Shown one piece after another: positions 34,811 to 43,975 of a stretch of 64,000 nt of DNA; the first letter of the stretch is position 1; the number at the start of each line of letters is the position of its first letter. Source of the stretch: an uncultured Alphaproteobacteria bacterium. GTDB lineage: Bacteria > Pseudomonadota > Alphaproteobacteria > Caulobacterales > Hyphomonadaceae. The notes below the pieces were generated by a model, which saw only the letters and a program-made list of their open reading frames with translations, did no database searches and was not told the DNA's origin. Position numbers and translations under genes: made by a program. The DNA lies in NCBI GenBank assembly GCA_903831255.1, contig CAIKWZ010000015.1, positions 19,097 through 83,096 on the forward strand, given 5' to 3'.

Positions 34811-36322
34811 CTAGGCAGCAGGCGCCCGGCAGTGAGCGGCGATGAAGGCGTCATGGGTCGGCATCGCGCCGACCGCTCCGGTGATCACCATCCGCAGATG
34901 AGTGAGGAACCCCTCGAGGTCCGCATCGGACAGCTGATCGGCCATCGGATGATAGCCGCGCGGAACAATCCCCTGGCCGAGCATCACCTGCAGCCAGCTG
35001 GACTCCGTGAACAGATCTTCCTGATCGCGATAGATCACCCCGTTGGCGGCGAAGAGCGCCATCTTGCGGGTGAGATCCTCAGGCACGCTCATCATGCGCC
35101 GGTCGATCCAGAACTGTGAATCCGTGCGCTCATTGAGATGATAGTGAAGAATGATGAAATCGCGGATGCGCTCGAACTCGAGCCCCATCTGGCGGTTGTA
35201 TTCCTCAACCTCCGCCGGATCGATCCCCGTGTGCGGGAAGAGCGCAAGCAGGCGACTGACCCCGGACTGGATGAGATGAATGCTGGTCGATTCCAGCGGC
35301 TCCAGAAATCCGCTCGCAAGCCCCAGCGACACCACATTCCGGTTCCAGAACCGGTTGCGCCGGCCGGTCAGGAAACGGATCAGCCGCGGCTCAGCGAGCG
35401 CTTCGCCTTCAAGATGGCTCATCAGCCTCGAGCGCGCCTCATCCTCGCTGATATAGGCGCTGCAGAAGACGTGCCCATTGCCGGTGCGATGCTGAAGCGG
35501 AATGCGCCACTGCCAGCCGGCGTCATGGGCGATCGACTGCGTAAAGGGGCGCGTGGGCCCGACATTGGCTGTGGGAACCGCCCAGGCGCGGTCGCACGGC
35601 AGCCAGTGAGACCAGTCCTGATAGCCGGTCTTGAGCGCCCCTTCGATGAGAAGCCCGCGAAAACCCGAGCAGTCGATAAAGAGATCCCCGCGGATCGTCT
35701 CGCCGCTCTCCATCCGCACGCCCGTCACAAACCCGGTCTCCGGATGCTGGTCGACCGAAACAATCTTCCCCTCGGTTCGCCGCGCGCCCGCACGCTCGGC
35801 GAAGGCGCGGAGAAACTTCGCATAAAGTCCGGCATCGAAGTGAAACGCGTGCGCGACCACCCCGGTGCGGGATCCCATGGCGAAGGGCGCCCGCGTGAAG
35901 CGGCCCCTTCCCGCGGCTTCAGCGTTCGGATTGAACGACCAGAGATCGGCAAAGCGCGGATCCTGTCTGGCCCTCAGCCAGTAATGGTGGAAGGGCGTTC
36001 GCCCAAGCGGCATGCCCGTATCGCCGAAGGTATGGAGATAGGCGTGGCCGGTCTGACGCCAGTTGTGAAACTCGATCCCAAGCTTGAACGTTCCCTGCGT
36101 CGCGCGAATGAACGCGTCCTCATCAATCCCCAGGGCGCCGTTATAGGTCCGGATCTGCGGGATGGTGGCTTCGCCAACCCCGACAATGCCGATCTCCTCG
36201 GATTCGACGAGATGCACCTCCACGATGCGGGCGAGCATGTGCGAGAGCGCCGCCGCGGTGAGCCAGCCAGCCGTCCCGCCGCCCACGATCACCACCCGCC
36301 GGATCCGTCCTGCTTCCGTCAT
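34811..36322 (-). CDS. Flavin-dependent tryptophan-halogenase family protein
   Basis: The 503-residue protein has the FAD-binding GGGTAGW at 14-20, and the family's catalytic Lys in TQGTFKLGIEF (K80, equivalent to PrnA K79). It also carries the WxWxIP motif (GWQWRIPLQ) and FLEPLESTSIHLIQ, which contains the Glu that assists halogenation. All hallmark residues are present. PrnA-type enzymes chlorinate tryptophan, but relatives beside TonB receptors, such as BrvH of Brevundimonas, act on free indole or unknown substrates. It lies downstream of the TonB receptor gene across a strong terminator, so it probably has its own promoter or low read-through. Confidence 0.85.
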   Translation of the reverse strand: MTEAGRIRRVVIVGGGTAGWLTAAALSHMLARIVEVHLVESEEIGIVGVGEATIPQIRTYNGALGIDEDAFIRATQGTFKLGIEFHNWRQTGHAYLHTFGDTGMPLGRTPFHHYWLRARQDPRFADLWSFNPNAEAAGRGRFTRAPFAMGSRTGVVAHAFHFDAGLYAKFLRAFAERAGARRTEGKIVSVDQHPETGFVTGVRMESGETIRGDLFIDCSGFRGLLIEGALKTGYQDWSHWLPCDRAWAVPTANVGPTRPFTQSIAHDAGWQWRIPLQHRTGNGHVFCSAYISEDEARSRLMSHLEGEALAEPRLIRFLTGRRNRFWNRNVVSLGLASGFLEPLESTSIHLIQSGVSRLLALFPHTGIDPAEVEEYNRQMGLEFERIRDFIILHYHLNERTDSQFWIDRRMMSVPEDLTRKMALFAANGVIYRDQEDLFTESSWLQVMLGQGIVPRGYHPMADQLSDADLEGFLTHLRMVITGAVGAMPTHDAFIAAHCRAPAA

Positions 36323-36351
36323 CGCCGCTGAGTTCCGTCTGATTGAAAAAA

Positions 36352-36378
36352 CGCCCCGTCGACAAGGTCGACGGGGCG
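36352..36378 (-). terminator. Intrinsic terminator of the TonB receptor gene
   Basis: A perfect 12-bp stem, CGCCCCGTCGAC - 3-base loop - GTCGACGGGGCG, is followed on the minus strand by a run of six T. It lies between the TonB receptor stop and the halogenase start. Confidence 0.85.
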
Positions 36379-36404
36379 CAGCAGATCACATTTCGGCGAC
36401 CGGA

Positions 36405-39140
36405 TCAGTACCGGTAGCTGACGCCGAGCAGATAGGTCGTGCCGTACGTCTGGTAATCGCGAACCAGACGCTCGTCATTGTTGGCGTAGCCAGAGAACGG
36501 CTCGTTCGTCAGGTTATAAGCCTGCAGCTGGATGGAGAGGCCCTCGAGCGGGCCTGCGCCGAAGCGATAGCCGAGCTGCGCGTCGAGGAGAGATTCTCCG
36601 TTGACGAAGCGCAGTTCGCGGCCGGCGCCGAAGCCCGTCACCTCGCCGAGGAAGTCGGACCGGTAGCGGTTGCTCAGGCGGGCTTCAAACCCGTTGGCTT
36701 CATAATAGAGCGTCGTATTGATCACGGTCTCCGACAGACCCGGCAGAGCGTTGCCGGGGGTGTTGGGAGGCGTGATGCTGCTGTCGGTCGCAGAGGCGTT
36801 GAACAGAACCCCGAAGCCCTCAAGAGCCGGCGAGACGAGCTCGGCCGGGAGGTTGGCGCTCAGTTCGAGACCCTTGATTTCTCCGCCCGTTCCGTTGCGC
36901 GGCGCGCTGGCGAAGCCTTTATACGTGGCGGGCACCGCCGTTCCGTTATGGCTCGGGAAGCCCGTGAAGTCATAAGGGATGGTCTCAGGGTACACATAGC
37001 TCTCGAGCTCCTTGTAGAAGCCCGCAAGAGCGACGTATCCGCCAGCGTCCCCGAAATAACGCTCGTATGAAACGTCCAGCGAGTTTGCGATCCACGGACG
37101 CAGGAGCGGGTTTCCGCCGCCGCCGCCCCAGTAGGAGTTCGCCGGGTTGGTCGGGTTGGCGTTACCGATCTGCGGAATGTTGTAGCCGACCTCGAAGCTG
37201 GCGCGCATCTCGTCCATTCTGGGACGAGCCAGCGTGCGGGCGACGCCGACACGGATATAGTTGTCGGGCGCAACCTCGAAGGACAGGTTGGCGCTCGGCA
37301 GGACTTCGACATAATTGTCGCCCTGCGAGACCGTGACCGCCGTGCCGCCAGGTCCGCGGACGCCGCCGGTCGAACGCTGGTCGGTGTCGACCACCTGCAG
37401 ACCGACATTGCCGGTGACCGGGGTCTGTCCGAGCTGGCTGTCGATGTTGAACTGGGCGTAATAGACCGAGACCGTCTCCTCAACGCCCCAGCGCTTCGAG
37501 ATCACGTCGGCGTTGGAGTTCGGGCGACGGATGTAGAGCCCGGACGTGCCGAGAACCGCCAGCGGATCATAGGAGACCATGCCGGGGATCCCGAGGAAGG
37601 ACAGAGCCGTCGGGCTCTGCAGCAGACGGGTCGGAATGGGCGCCGCGCACTGATTGTTCGCCGTGGTTCCGGGGCAGTCGAGATCGAGGAAGCTCTCGAC
37701 GCTGTCCTTGGACTTGTCACGCTCGCTGATATTGACCCCGAACTCGATCGAGCTGAGGGGGCCTTCTTCGATCCGGCGCGTCGCGCTGAACCGCAGCGCC
37801 ATCAGATCATCCGAGATCTGCGGCTCCTTGATATAGCCCGACTGACCCCAGCCCTGCGGGTCGGTCAGAAGGATGACGGCGGGATCAGCGTAGTTCAGGC
37901 TGGAGCCGAACACATAGCTGCCATTGCCGGTCCGGAAATCGAGGCGGGCGTTGGCGCCCGCCGAGCCCGCGCCCGTGCCGGAATAGGTCTCGATGTCGAG
38001 ATCGTTGCGGTCGATCTCGGAATTGCTGAGATCGAGTTCTGTGGTCCAGTAGTCGTCGACCTCCCACTGAAGATTGATCCCGAGCGAGCTCAGCGAGGTG
38101 TCGCGCGTGCGAAGATCGTTGCGGACCACGCCGTCGACGCCGGTGAAGGCGCCGGCGGTGACGAGACCGTTGCTCACCGTCGCTCCGGGCTGGAGCGCGG
38201 CGGCCGACCACCACAGCGGGAACTCGATGCCCTTGAGGTCCTGCGTTTCGTTGAACTCGGAATAGAACGCGTCGATGCGGGCGCTGAAGGAGTTCGAAGG
38301 CTTGAACTCCAGCACGCCCATCACCGCATCGCGATCCAGCACGCTCGACTGGACGTAAGGCTTCGCCCCGCCGAGTATGTATGCGCCCGTCCCCGTCGTC
38401 GGATAGCCCCACGCTTCGAAGCGTTCGGCCTGGGTGGGCGAGGACATGCTTGTCACGCCGACCGCCCAACCCACCGTCCCATCTTCATTCTGGTCGACAT
38501 AGGAACCGGTCAGCCGGTATCCGCTGTCTTCCCCGCCCTCAACGAGCGCTCCTGCGCCGTTCCACTCATAGCGCGCGCTGGCAGCGAGCACCCGCTCGCC
38601 AACCGACAGCGGCCGCACCGTTTCCATGTCCGCCGTACCGGCGAGACCCTGACCGATCAGGGAGGCGGTCGGCGTCTTGTAGACGACGACGCGCTGCAGA
38701 AGTTCGGACGGATACTGGTCGAACTCAACGCCGCGGTTGTCGCCGGCGGTCACCTGCTCGCGTCCGTTCAGGAGGGCGGTGGTGAAGTCCGGCGCAAGGC
38801 CGCGCACGGAGAGAACCTGGCCGCGACCGAACAGGCGCTGGGTGCTGAGACCCGGCAGACGCGACAGGGCGTCGGTGATCGAGCTGTCGGGCAGCTTGCC
38901 GACATCCTCAGCTGTCACCGCCTCGACGATGGCGTCGCTCTCGCGCTTGGTTTCCGCCGAGCTCTGCAAGCTGGCGCGGAAACCGGTGATGACCACCACA
39001 TCGGCCTTTTCAGCCTCTTCAGCCGCCGGCTGAGGCGCAGCCTGCTGAGCGAACGCAGGTCCGCCGACCGCGAACGCAAGCGCCGTCGAGCTGACCGCTG
39101 CAAGCAGGCGGGCCCGGGGTTCATTCAAACTGAAACGCAT
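36405..39140 (-). CDS. TonB-dependent receptor, probable maltodextrin uptake
   Basis: From the ATG at 39140 (GGAGGAG 9 bases upstream) the protein is 911 residues; the longer frame adds 27 unlikely residues. A signal peptide ends near AFAQQ. A TonB-box-like DVVVITGFRASLQ and a plug domain with SITDALSRLPG follow, then a large outer-membrane barrel ending in an aromatic residue. The family is the sugar-type receptor of Caulobacter and sphingomonads. Its place divergent from an amylase and beside GH97 and a LacI regulator points to maltodextrin uptake. The promoter overlaps a GCAAA-T--TGCAA motif shared with the amylase side. Confidence 0.88.
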   Translation of the reverse strand: MRFSLNEPRARLLAAVSSTALAFAVGGPAFAQQAAPQPAAEEAEKADVVVITGFRASLQSSAETKRESDAIVEAVTAEDVGKLPDSSITDALSRLPGLSTQRLFGRGQVLSVRGLAPDFTTALLNGREQVTAGDNRGVEFDQYPSELLQRVVVYKTPTASLIGQGLAGTADMETVRPLSVGERVLAASARYEWNGAGALVEGGEDSGYRLTGSYVDQNEDGTVGWAVGVTSMSSPTQAERFEAWGYPTTGTGAYILGGAKPYVQSSVLDRDAVMGVLEFKPSNSFSARIDAFYSEFNETQDLKGIEFPLWWSAAALQPGATVSNGLVTAGAFTGVDGVVRNDLRTRDTSLSSLGINLQWEVDDYWTTELDLSNSEIDRNDLDIETYSGTGAGSAGANARLDFRTGNGSYVFGSSLNYADPAVILLTDPQGWGQSGYIKEPQISDDLMALRFSATRRIEEGPLSSIEFGVNISERDKSKDSVESFLDLDCPGTTANNQCAAPIPTRLLQSPTALSFLGIPGMVSYDPLAVLGTSGLYIRRPNSNADVISKRWGVEETVSVYYAQFNIDSQLGQTPVTGNVGLQVVDTDQRSTGGVRGPGGTAVTVSQGDNYVEVLPSANLSFEVAPDNYIRVGVARTLARPRMDEMRASFEVGYNIPQIGNANPTNPANSYWGGGGGNPLLRPWIANSLDVSYERYFGDAGGYVALAGFYKELESYVYPETIPYDFTGFPSHNGTAVPATYKGFASAPRNGTGGEIKGLELSANLPAELVSPALEGFGVLFNASATDSSITPPNTPGNALPGLSETVINTTLYYEANGFEARLSNRYRSDFLGEVTGFGAGRELRFVNGESLLDAQLGYRFGAGPLEGLSIQLQAYNLTNEPFSGYANNDERLVRDYQTYGTTYLLGVSYRY

Positions 39141-39217
39141 TGTCCATCTCCTCCCCTGCTGTCGGGACACAAAGCCCGACAGGCGATGTGCGCGTACGGA
39201 TGTCGCGCAATTGTCAC

Positions 39218-39353
39218 GCAAACTAGTGCAACTTTGCTCTTCGTCAATTGTGGCCGGAATCTCACACTACACGCCTGAAACGCGAAAAAGCGGTCTATGC
39301 ATCACGATTGGCGATCCTTGACAGCCAACACCCTCAATGCAAAATCATGCAAA
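39218..39353. promoter_or_regulatory. Divergent promoter region with two GCAA-N6-GCAA sites
   Basis: GCAAACTAGTGCAA (39218-39231) and GCAAAATCATGCAA (39339-39352) share GCAAA-T--TGCAA. The first overlaps the likely -10 of the leftward receptor promoter (TTGACG, read on the minus strand at 39242-39247). The second follows TTGACA at 39318-39323 where the rightward -10 should be. They are good candidates for LacI-type operators. Confidence 0.55.
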
Positions 39354-39421
39354 CAAAAAGACAGTCATTGCAAGACTGCGTATTCGGGCGAGCGGGACAC
39401 GAACAAAAAGGGCGATCAGCA

Positions 39422-41233
39422 ATGTGGCGAAGCGCTTCATTGGCGGGGCTGATTTGGCTGGCCGCCTGCACGAATGACGTAGGGTCCGCGGGCCCTGCAG
39501 AGACATCGACCGAGCGTCTGCCTCAGGATGAGGTGGTGTATTTCCTGCTGCCCGACCGATTCGAAAACGCCGATCCCGGCAATGACCAGGGCGGGCTCGC
39601 CGGCGACAGGATGGTCACCGGCTTCGATCCGACCCACAAAGGCTTCTATCATGGCGGAGATATCGCAGGCCTGACCAGCCGGCTCGATTACATTCAGGGA
39701 ATGGGCGTCACCGCCATCTGGCTGGCGCCGGTTTATCGAAACAAGCCGGTTCAGGGCGCGCCGGGGGAAGAATCAGCGGGCTATCACGGCTACTGGATCA
39801 CAGATTTCACCTCGATCGATCCGCACTTCGGAACCCGCGAGGAGTTCGCGCGCTTCGTGAACGAAGCGCATGCGCGCGGCATGCGCGTCTATATGGACAT
39901 CATCACCAACCATACGGCCGATGTCATCCAATACCGGGAATGCCCAATCCAGGCCTGCGCCTATCGCTCGCGCGCGGACTATCCCTACACACGACGCGGC
40001 GGACTTGAGGGCGCGCCGATCAATGACGGCTTCCTGGGCGACGGAGACCGGAGCGAAGAGAACTTCGCCCGTCTCACCAACCCTGATTTCGCCTACGAAA
40101 CCTATGTTCCGGAGGCTGAGCGCGCGATCAAGACGCCCGCCTGGCTCAATGATCCGATCTATTATCACAACCGGGGCAATACGACCTTCCGCGGGGAGAA
40201 CTCGCAGATGGGCGATTTTGCAGGCCTCGATGATCTCTACACCGAGCATCCGCGTGTCGTTCAGGGCATGATCGACATCTACGGCGCCTGGATCGATGAG
40301 TTCGGCATTGACGGCTATCGCATCGACACCGCGCGTCATGTCAATCCGGAGTTCTGGCAGGCCTTCGTGCCCGCCATGCAGGAACGGGCGCGCAAACGCG
40401 GCATCGACCATTTCTACATTTTCGGGGAGGTTTACGACCCCGATCCCGGCCGGCTGGCGCGCTTCACCCGCGTCGACGGCTTTCCGACCGTCCTCGACTT
40501 CGCCTTTCAGTCAGCCGTCTTCGACGCCTTCATTCGCGGAACAGGCACCGACCGCCTGAACACCCTGTTTGAATCCGACGTTGTCTATGAGGGCGGCGCA
40601 AAGACGGCCGGCATGCTGCCGACCTTCCTTGGCAATCACGACATGGGCCGCTTCGCGCATTTCCTGATCCGGGAGACGCCCGGGATATCCGATGAGGAGC
40701 TTCTTCAAAGAACGATCCTCGGCCACGCCTTCATGATGTTCGCCCGCGGCGTGCCTGTCATCTATTACGGCGACGAGCAGGGCTTTACGGGCGACGGCAA
40801 CGATCAGGATGCGCGTGAGGACATGTTCCCGAGCCGCACCGCCTCCTACAACGACAATCGCCTGGCAGGATCGGCCGCCACAACGGCGCAGAGCAATTTC
40901 GACGCCTCTCACCCGATCTACAGGGCGATCGCGCAGATGAGCGCGATCCGCGCCTCCGTCCCGGCGCTGCGTCGCGGCCGCCAGGTCGTCCGCAACTATG
41001 TCGAAACCCCGGGTCTTTTCGCCTTCTCCCGCCTGCACGAGGGCGTCGAGGTGATGGTCGCGCTCAATACCGGGAAAACGCCCCTTCGCGCCAATGTCGA
41101 AGTTGAGCCCGGATCAGCGGCCTGGCGCTCGCTTCACGGATCCTGCGCGCCGGCCGCCTCGGCGCCGGCGAGCTACGCCGTGGAGATCGCCCCCTTCGAT
41201 TACGTGGTCTGCATCTCGGAGCCTCGCGCGTGA
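39422..41233 (+). CDS. GH13 alpha-amylase, lipoprotein
   Basis: The ATG at 39422 is the only start that gives a proper lipoprotein signal (LAGLIWLAAC, Cys16); the protein is 603 residues. The GH13 catalytic triad is present: D302 in GYRIDTARH, E336 in FIFGEVYD and D407 in FLGNHDMGRF. The conserved DIITNHT region is also present. As a lipoprotein it would cut maltodextrins in the periplasm or at the cell surface. It opens the rightward transcript opposite the TonB receptor, and its last codons overlap the next GH13 gene (GTGA). Confidence 0.88.
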   Translation: MWRSASLAGLIWLAACTNDVGSAGPAETSTERLPQDEVVYFLLPDRFENADPGNDQGGLAGDRMVTGFDPTHKGFYHGGDIAGLTSRLDYIQGMGVTAIWLAPVYRNKPVQGAPGEESAGYHGYWITDFTSIDPHFGTREEFARFVNEAHARGMRVYMDIITNHTADVIQYRECPIQACAYRSRADYPYTRRGGLEGAPINDGFLGDGDRSEENFARLTNPDFAYETYVPEAERAIKTPAWLNDPIYYHNRGNTTFRGENSQMGDFAGLDDLYTEHPRVVQGMIDIYGAWIDEFGIDGYRIDTARHVNPEFWQAFVPAMQERARKRGIDHFYIFGEVYDPDPGRLARFTRVDGFPTVLDFAFQSAVFDAFIRGTGTDRLNTLFESDVVYEGGAKTAGMLPTFLGNHDMGRFAHFLIRETPGISDEELLQRTILGHAFMMFARGVPVIYYGDEQGFTGDGNDQDAREDMFPSRTASYNDNRLAGSAATTAQSNFDASHPIYRAIAQMSAIRASVPALRRGRQVVRNYVETPGLFAFSRLHEGVEVMVALNTGKTPLRANVEVEPGSAAWRSLHGSCAPAASAPASYAVEIAPFDYVVCISEPRA

Positions 41234-42858
41234 CCCTCGATCCCCTTGCCGATCTGAGGCGAGCCTTCTCCCCCGCAACCGAATGGTGGCGGGGCGCCGT
41301 GATCTATCACGTCTATCCGCTGAGCTTTGCGGACTCAGACAATAACGGCTTCGGCGATCTCGCCGGCGTCACGGGCAAGCTCGACTACATCGCCTCTCTG
41401 GGCGTCGACGCCATCTGGCTCTCGCCCTTTTATCGCTCGCCCATGCGCGATTTCGGCTATGACATCTCTGATTATCGTGACGTCGATCCGACCTTCGGAA
41501 CGCTTCGGGACTTTGATGCGCTGGTTGCGCGCGCCCATGAGCTGGGACTGCGCATCATTGTCGATCAGGTCTATTCCCACACATCGACCGAACATGCCTG
41601 GTTCAGGGAAAGCCGGGCCGACCGGACCAACCCGAAGGCGGACTGGTATGTCTGGGCGGACGCGCGTCCCGACGGCTCTCCGCCCACCAACTGGCAATCC
41701 GTGTTCAAGGCCTCGGCCTGGACCTGGGACGCCCGCCGGCGCCAGTACTACCTGCACAACTTCCAGTCCGATCAGCCCGATCTCAATGTCCGTCATCCGG
41801 ACGTTCAGGACGCCCTGCTCGATGTTGCGCGCTTCTGGCTGGACAGGGGCGTTGACGGCTTCCGGCTCGACGCGATCAATTTCGCGATGCACGATCCCGA
41901 GCTTCGCGACAATCCGCCCGTGATCGGCGAGGCGAAGCGTCTGCGTCCCTTCGACTTCCAGCATCATTTCTACAATCAGTCCCAACCCGACATCCCGAAA
42001 TTCCTGACCCGTGTGAGGCGCCTGACCGAAGAGCGCGGCGCGATCTTTCTGGTGGCGGAAGTCGGCGGCGAACAGGCCGACGCCGAAATGAAGCTCTACA
42101 CGCACGGCGAGGACCATCTGCACAGCGCCTACGGTTTTCACTATCTCTACGCCGACACCCTGACCCCATCCCTCGTCCGGGAGTGCAGCGAGCGATGGCG
42201 CGGCGGGAGCGAGGAAGGCTGGCCCTCCTGGGCCTTCTCGAACCATGACGCCCCCCGCGTTGTCTCGCGCTGGTCGCATGCGCGGGATCGCGTCGCCTTC
42301 GCGCGTCAGGCGCTGCTGCTCCTGATAACGATGCGGGGCAGCGTCTTTCTCTACCAGGGCGAAGAGCTCGGCCTTCCGCAGGGCGATGTCCCTCAGGAGG
42401 CCCTTCAGGATCCCGAAGCGATCGCCAACTGGCCCCACACCCTTGGACGCGACGGCGCCAGAACGCCGATGCCCTGGCGCTCGGGCGATCTCAATGCCGG
42501 CTTCTCGCAGGCGCGGCCCTGGCTGCCGGTCGACCCCGCCCACCACGCGCTCGCGGTCGACAGGCAGGAGGCCGATGAAGGATCGACGCTCCATTTCGCG
42601 CGAAGGACGGTTGAGCTGCGCCGGCGCTTCAGCGAGCTCCGGACAGGATCGATGACAGTCCTTGAGGCGAGCGAGGCCCTGCTCGTCTTCGTGCGCGGCG
42701 AGGGCGAGGATGCGCTTCTGTGCGCCTTCAATCTCGGCGATCGTCCGATCCCCTGGTCGCTTCCGGAAGGGTGGAGCCTCGTCGAGACGGTCAACCTGCC
42801 GGATCCGGGACGCGGCGAACTTCCGGCGCTCGCCGGCCTGATGGCGCGCCGCCTATGA
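41230..42858 (+). CDS. GH13 alpha-glucosidase, cytoplasmic
   Basis: The 542-residue enzyme has no signal peptide, so it acts in the cytoplasm. The layout is that of oligo-1,6-glucosidase/alpha-glucosidase relatives: IYHVYPLSFADSDNNGFGDL at the N-terminus, D214 in GFRLDAINF, E277 in FLVAEVGGE and D340 in FSNHDAPR. The GTG start overlaps the amylase stop by four bases. It should split imported maltodextrins to glucose. The LacI regulator gene follows convergently after eight bases. Confidence 0.88.
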   Translation: MTLDPLADLRRAFSPATEWWRGAVIYHVYPLSFADSDNNGFGDLAGVTGKLDYIASLGVDAIWLSPFYRSPMRDFGYDISDYRDVDPTFGTLRDFDALVARAHELGLRIIVDQVYSHTSTEHAWFRESRADRTNPKADWYVWADARPDGSPPTNWQSVFKASAWTWDARRRQYYLHNFQSDQPDLNVRHPDVQDALLDVARFWLDRGVDGFRLDAINFAMHDPELRDNPPVIGEAKRLRPFDFQHHFYNQSQPDIPKFLTRVRRLTEERGAIFLVAEVGGEQADAEMKLYTHGEDHLHSAYGFHYLYADTLTPSLVRECSERWRGGSEEGWPSWAFSNHDAPRVVSRWSHARDRVAFARQALLLLITMRGSVFLYQGEELGLPQGDVPQEALQDPEAIANWPHTLGRDGARTPMPWRSGDLNAGFSQARPWLPVDPAHHALAVDRQEADEGSTLHFARRTVELRRRFSELRTGSMTVLEASEALLVFVRGEGEDALLCAFNLGDRPIPWSLPEGWSLVETVNLPDPGRGELPALAGLMARRL

Positions 42859-42866
42859 GACGGGCG

Positions 42867-43883
42867 TCAGCCTCCGCACGATTCGCGAACGATGAGGTCG
42901 GTCGGAAGACGTTCGGAGCGGCTGCGGATCCTGCCGCCTCCGGCATCCAGAAGTTTGGAGACCAGAAGACGGCCGGCCTTCGAGGTGTCCTGCGCCACCG
43001 TGCTGAGGGCGGGCGTGGCGTAGCGGGCGAACCTCACATTGTCGAAGCCGACGACCGATACGTCGCGCGGCGTCATGACGCCCGCGCGACGCAGGGCGCG
43101 TATGGCGCCAAGCGCGATCAGATCGCTCGCCGCAACGATCCCGTCGAAGGCGACGCCCTTCTGCATCAGGGTGTCGATCGCCGCCTCCGCCGATTCCACC
43201 TCGAAATGAGCCGGCACCGAGAGCGCCGGATCGGGCGTCAGGCCGGACTTCGCGAGCGCCTCGAGATAGCCCGCATGGCGCTGCGCGGGCTCCGGATCGC
43301 CGATGTCTCCAAGAAACATGATCCGCTTGCGGCCAAGGCGCGCGAGATGGCCCGTCGCACGAGCGGCGCCCGCGATGTTATCGCTTCCGATCGAGCAGTA
43401 ATTCTGGTCGGGCAGCTGCGCGCCCCAGACGACAAACCGGCTCTCCTCCTCGGCCAGACGGTTGAAGGCGCCGTGAAGCGTGCTCTGCCCGAGAAAGATC
43501 ACGCCGTCGGCCCGCGAGGTCGACATGAGGACCGAGAGATCCTCATAAGAGGCGGGCGCGACATGGCTGACAAGAAGATCGCAGTCGCGTTCCCGCGCCG
43601 CCTCCGCGAGGCCGGAGAAGAGATCGAGAAAGAACGGATCGCTCAGCATGAAATCCCGGCCCTGAGGACGCGGCACGACGACAGCGATCGTCGCCTCAGC
43701 GCCGATAGGACCCGCGGGCATGTAGTCCCGGAAGGGATAATTCTGTTCCCGGGCCAGCTTCCAGATGCGCTGCTTGGTCTGACGATTAATGGCCGGACTG
43801 TCGTTGAGCGCGCGCGAGGCGGTCGAAACGGAGACCCCCGCAAGTCTCGCCACATCCTGCAGTGTCGTCGGGCGTCGGGTCAC
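42867..43883 (-). CDS. LacI-family transcriptional regulator
   Basis: The 338-residue regulator has the LacI HTH and hinge at the N-terminus (TLQDVARLAGVSVSTASRAL, residues 7-26) and a periplasmic-binding-protein-like sugar domain (SSGVADGV-type strand: SRADGVIFLG). It is embedded in the maltodextrin locus, transcribed opposite to its neighbours and divergent from the GH97 gene. A maltose- or maltodextrin-responsive repressor is the natural reading. The candidate binding sites are the GCAA-N6-GCAA pair between the receptor and amylase genes. I saw no matching site before the GH97 gene. Confidence 0.88.
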   Translation of the reverse strand: MTRRPTTLQDVARLAGVSVSTASRALNDSPAINRQTKQRIWKLAREQNYPFRDYMPAGPIGAEATIAVVVPRPQGRDFMLSDPFFLDLFSGLAEAARERDCDLLVSHVAPASYEDLSVLMSTSRADGVIFLGQSTLHGAFNRLAEEESRFVVWGAQLPDQNYCSIGSDNIAGAARATGHLARLGRKRIMFLGDIGDPEPAQRHAGYLEALAKSGLTPDPALSVPAHFEVESAEAAIDTLMQKGVAFDGIVAASDLIALGAIRALRRAGVMTPRDVSVVGFDNVRFARYATPALSTVAQDTSKAGRLLVSKLLDAGGGRIRSRSERLPTDLIVRESCGG

Positions 43884-43975
43884 GCGCTCTCACACAAGTC
43901 TTCTCGTTCAACGGGCCTCTTAATGCACCGCCTGCAGCTTTTGGCAAGCAGACACCCGTCTCCCGGAGCGCCGTC

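Noticed and set aside
33445..34854. 469-codon minus-strand frame
   Set aside because: It is antisense to the cupin gene, which has clear HWD/H metal residues and a conserved fold pattern. The minus frame shows no motif.
35138..36331. 397-codon plus-strand frame opposite the first halogenase
   Set aside because: Antisense shadow of a gene with clear FAD and catalytic motifs.
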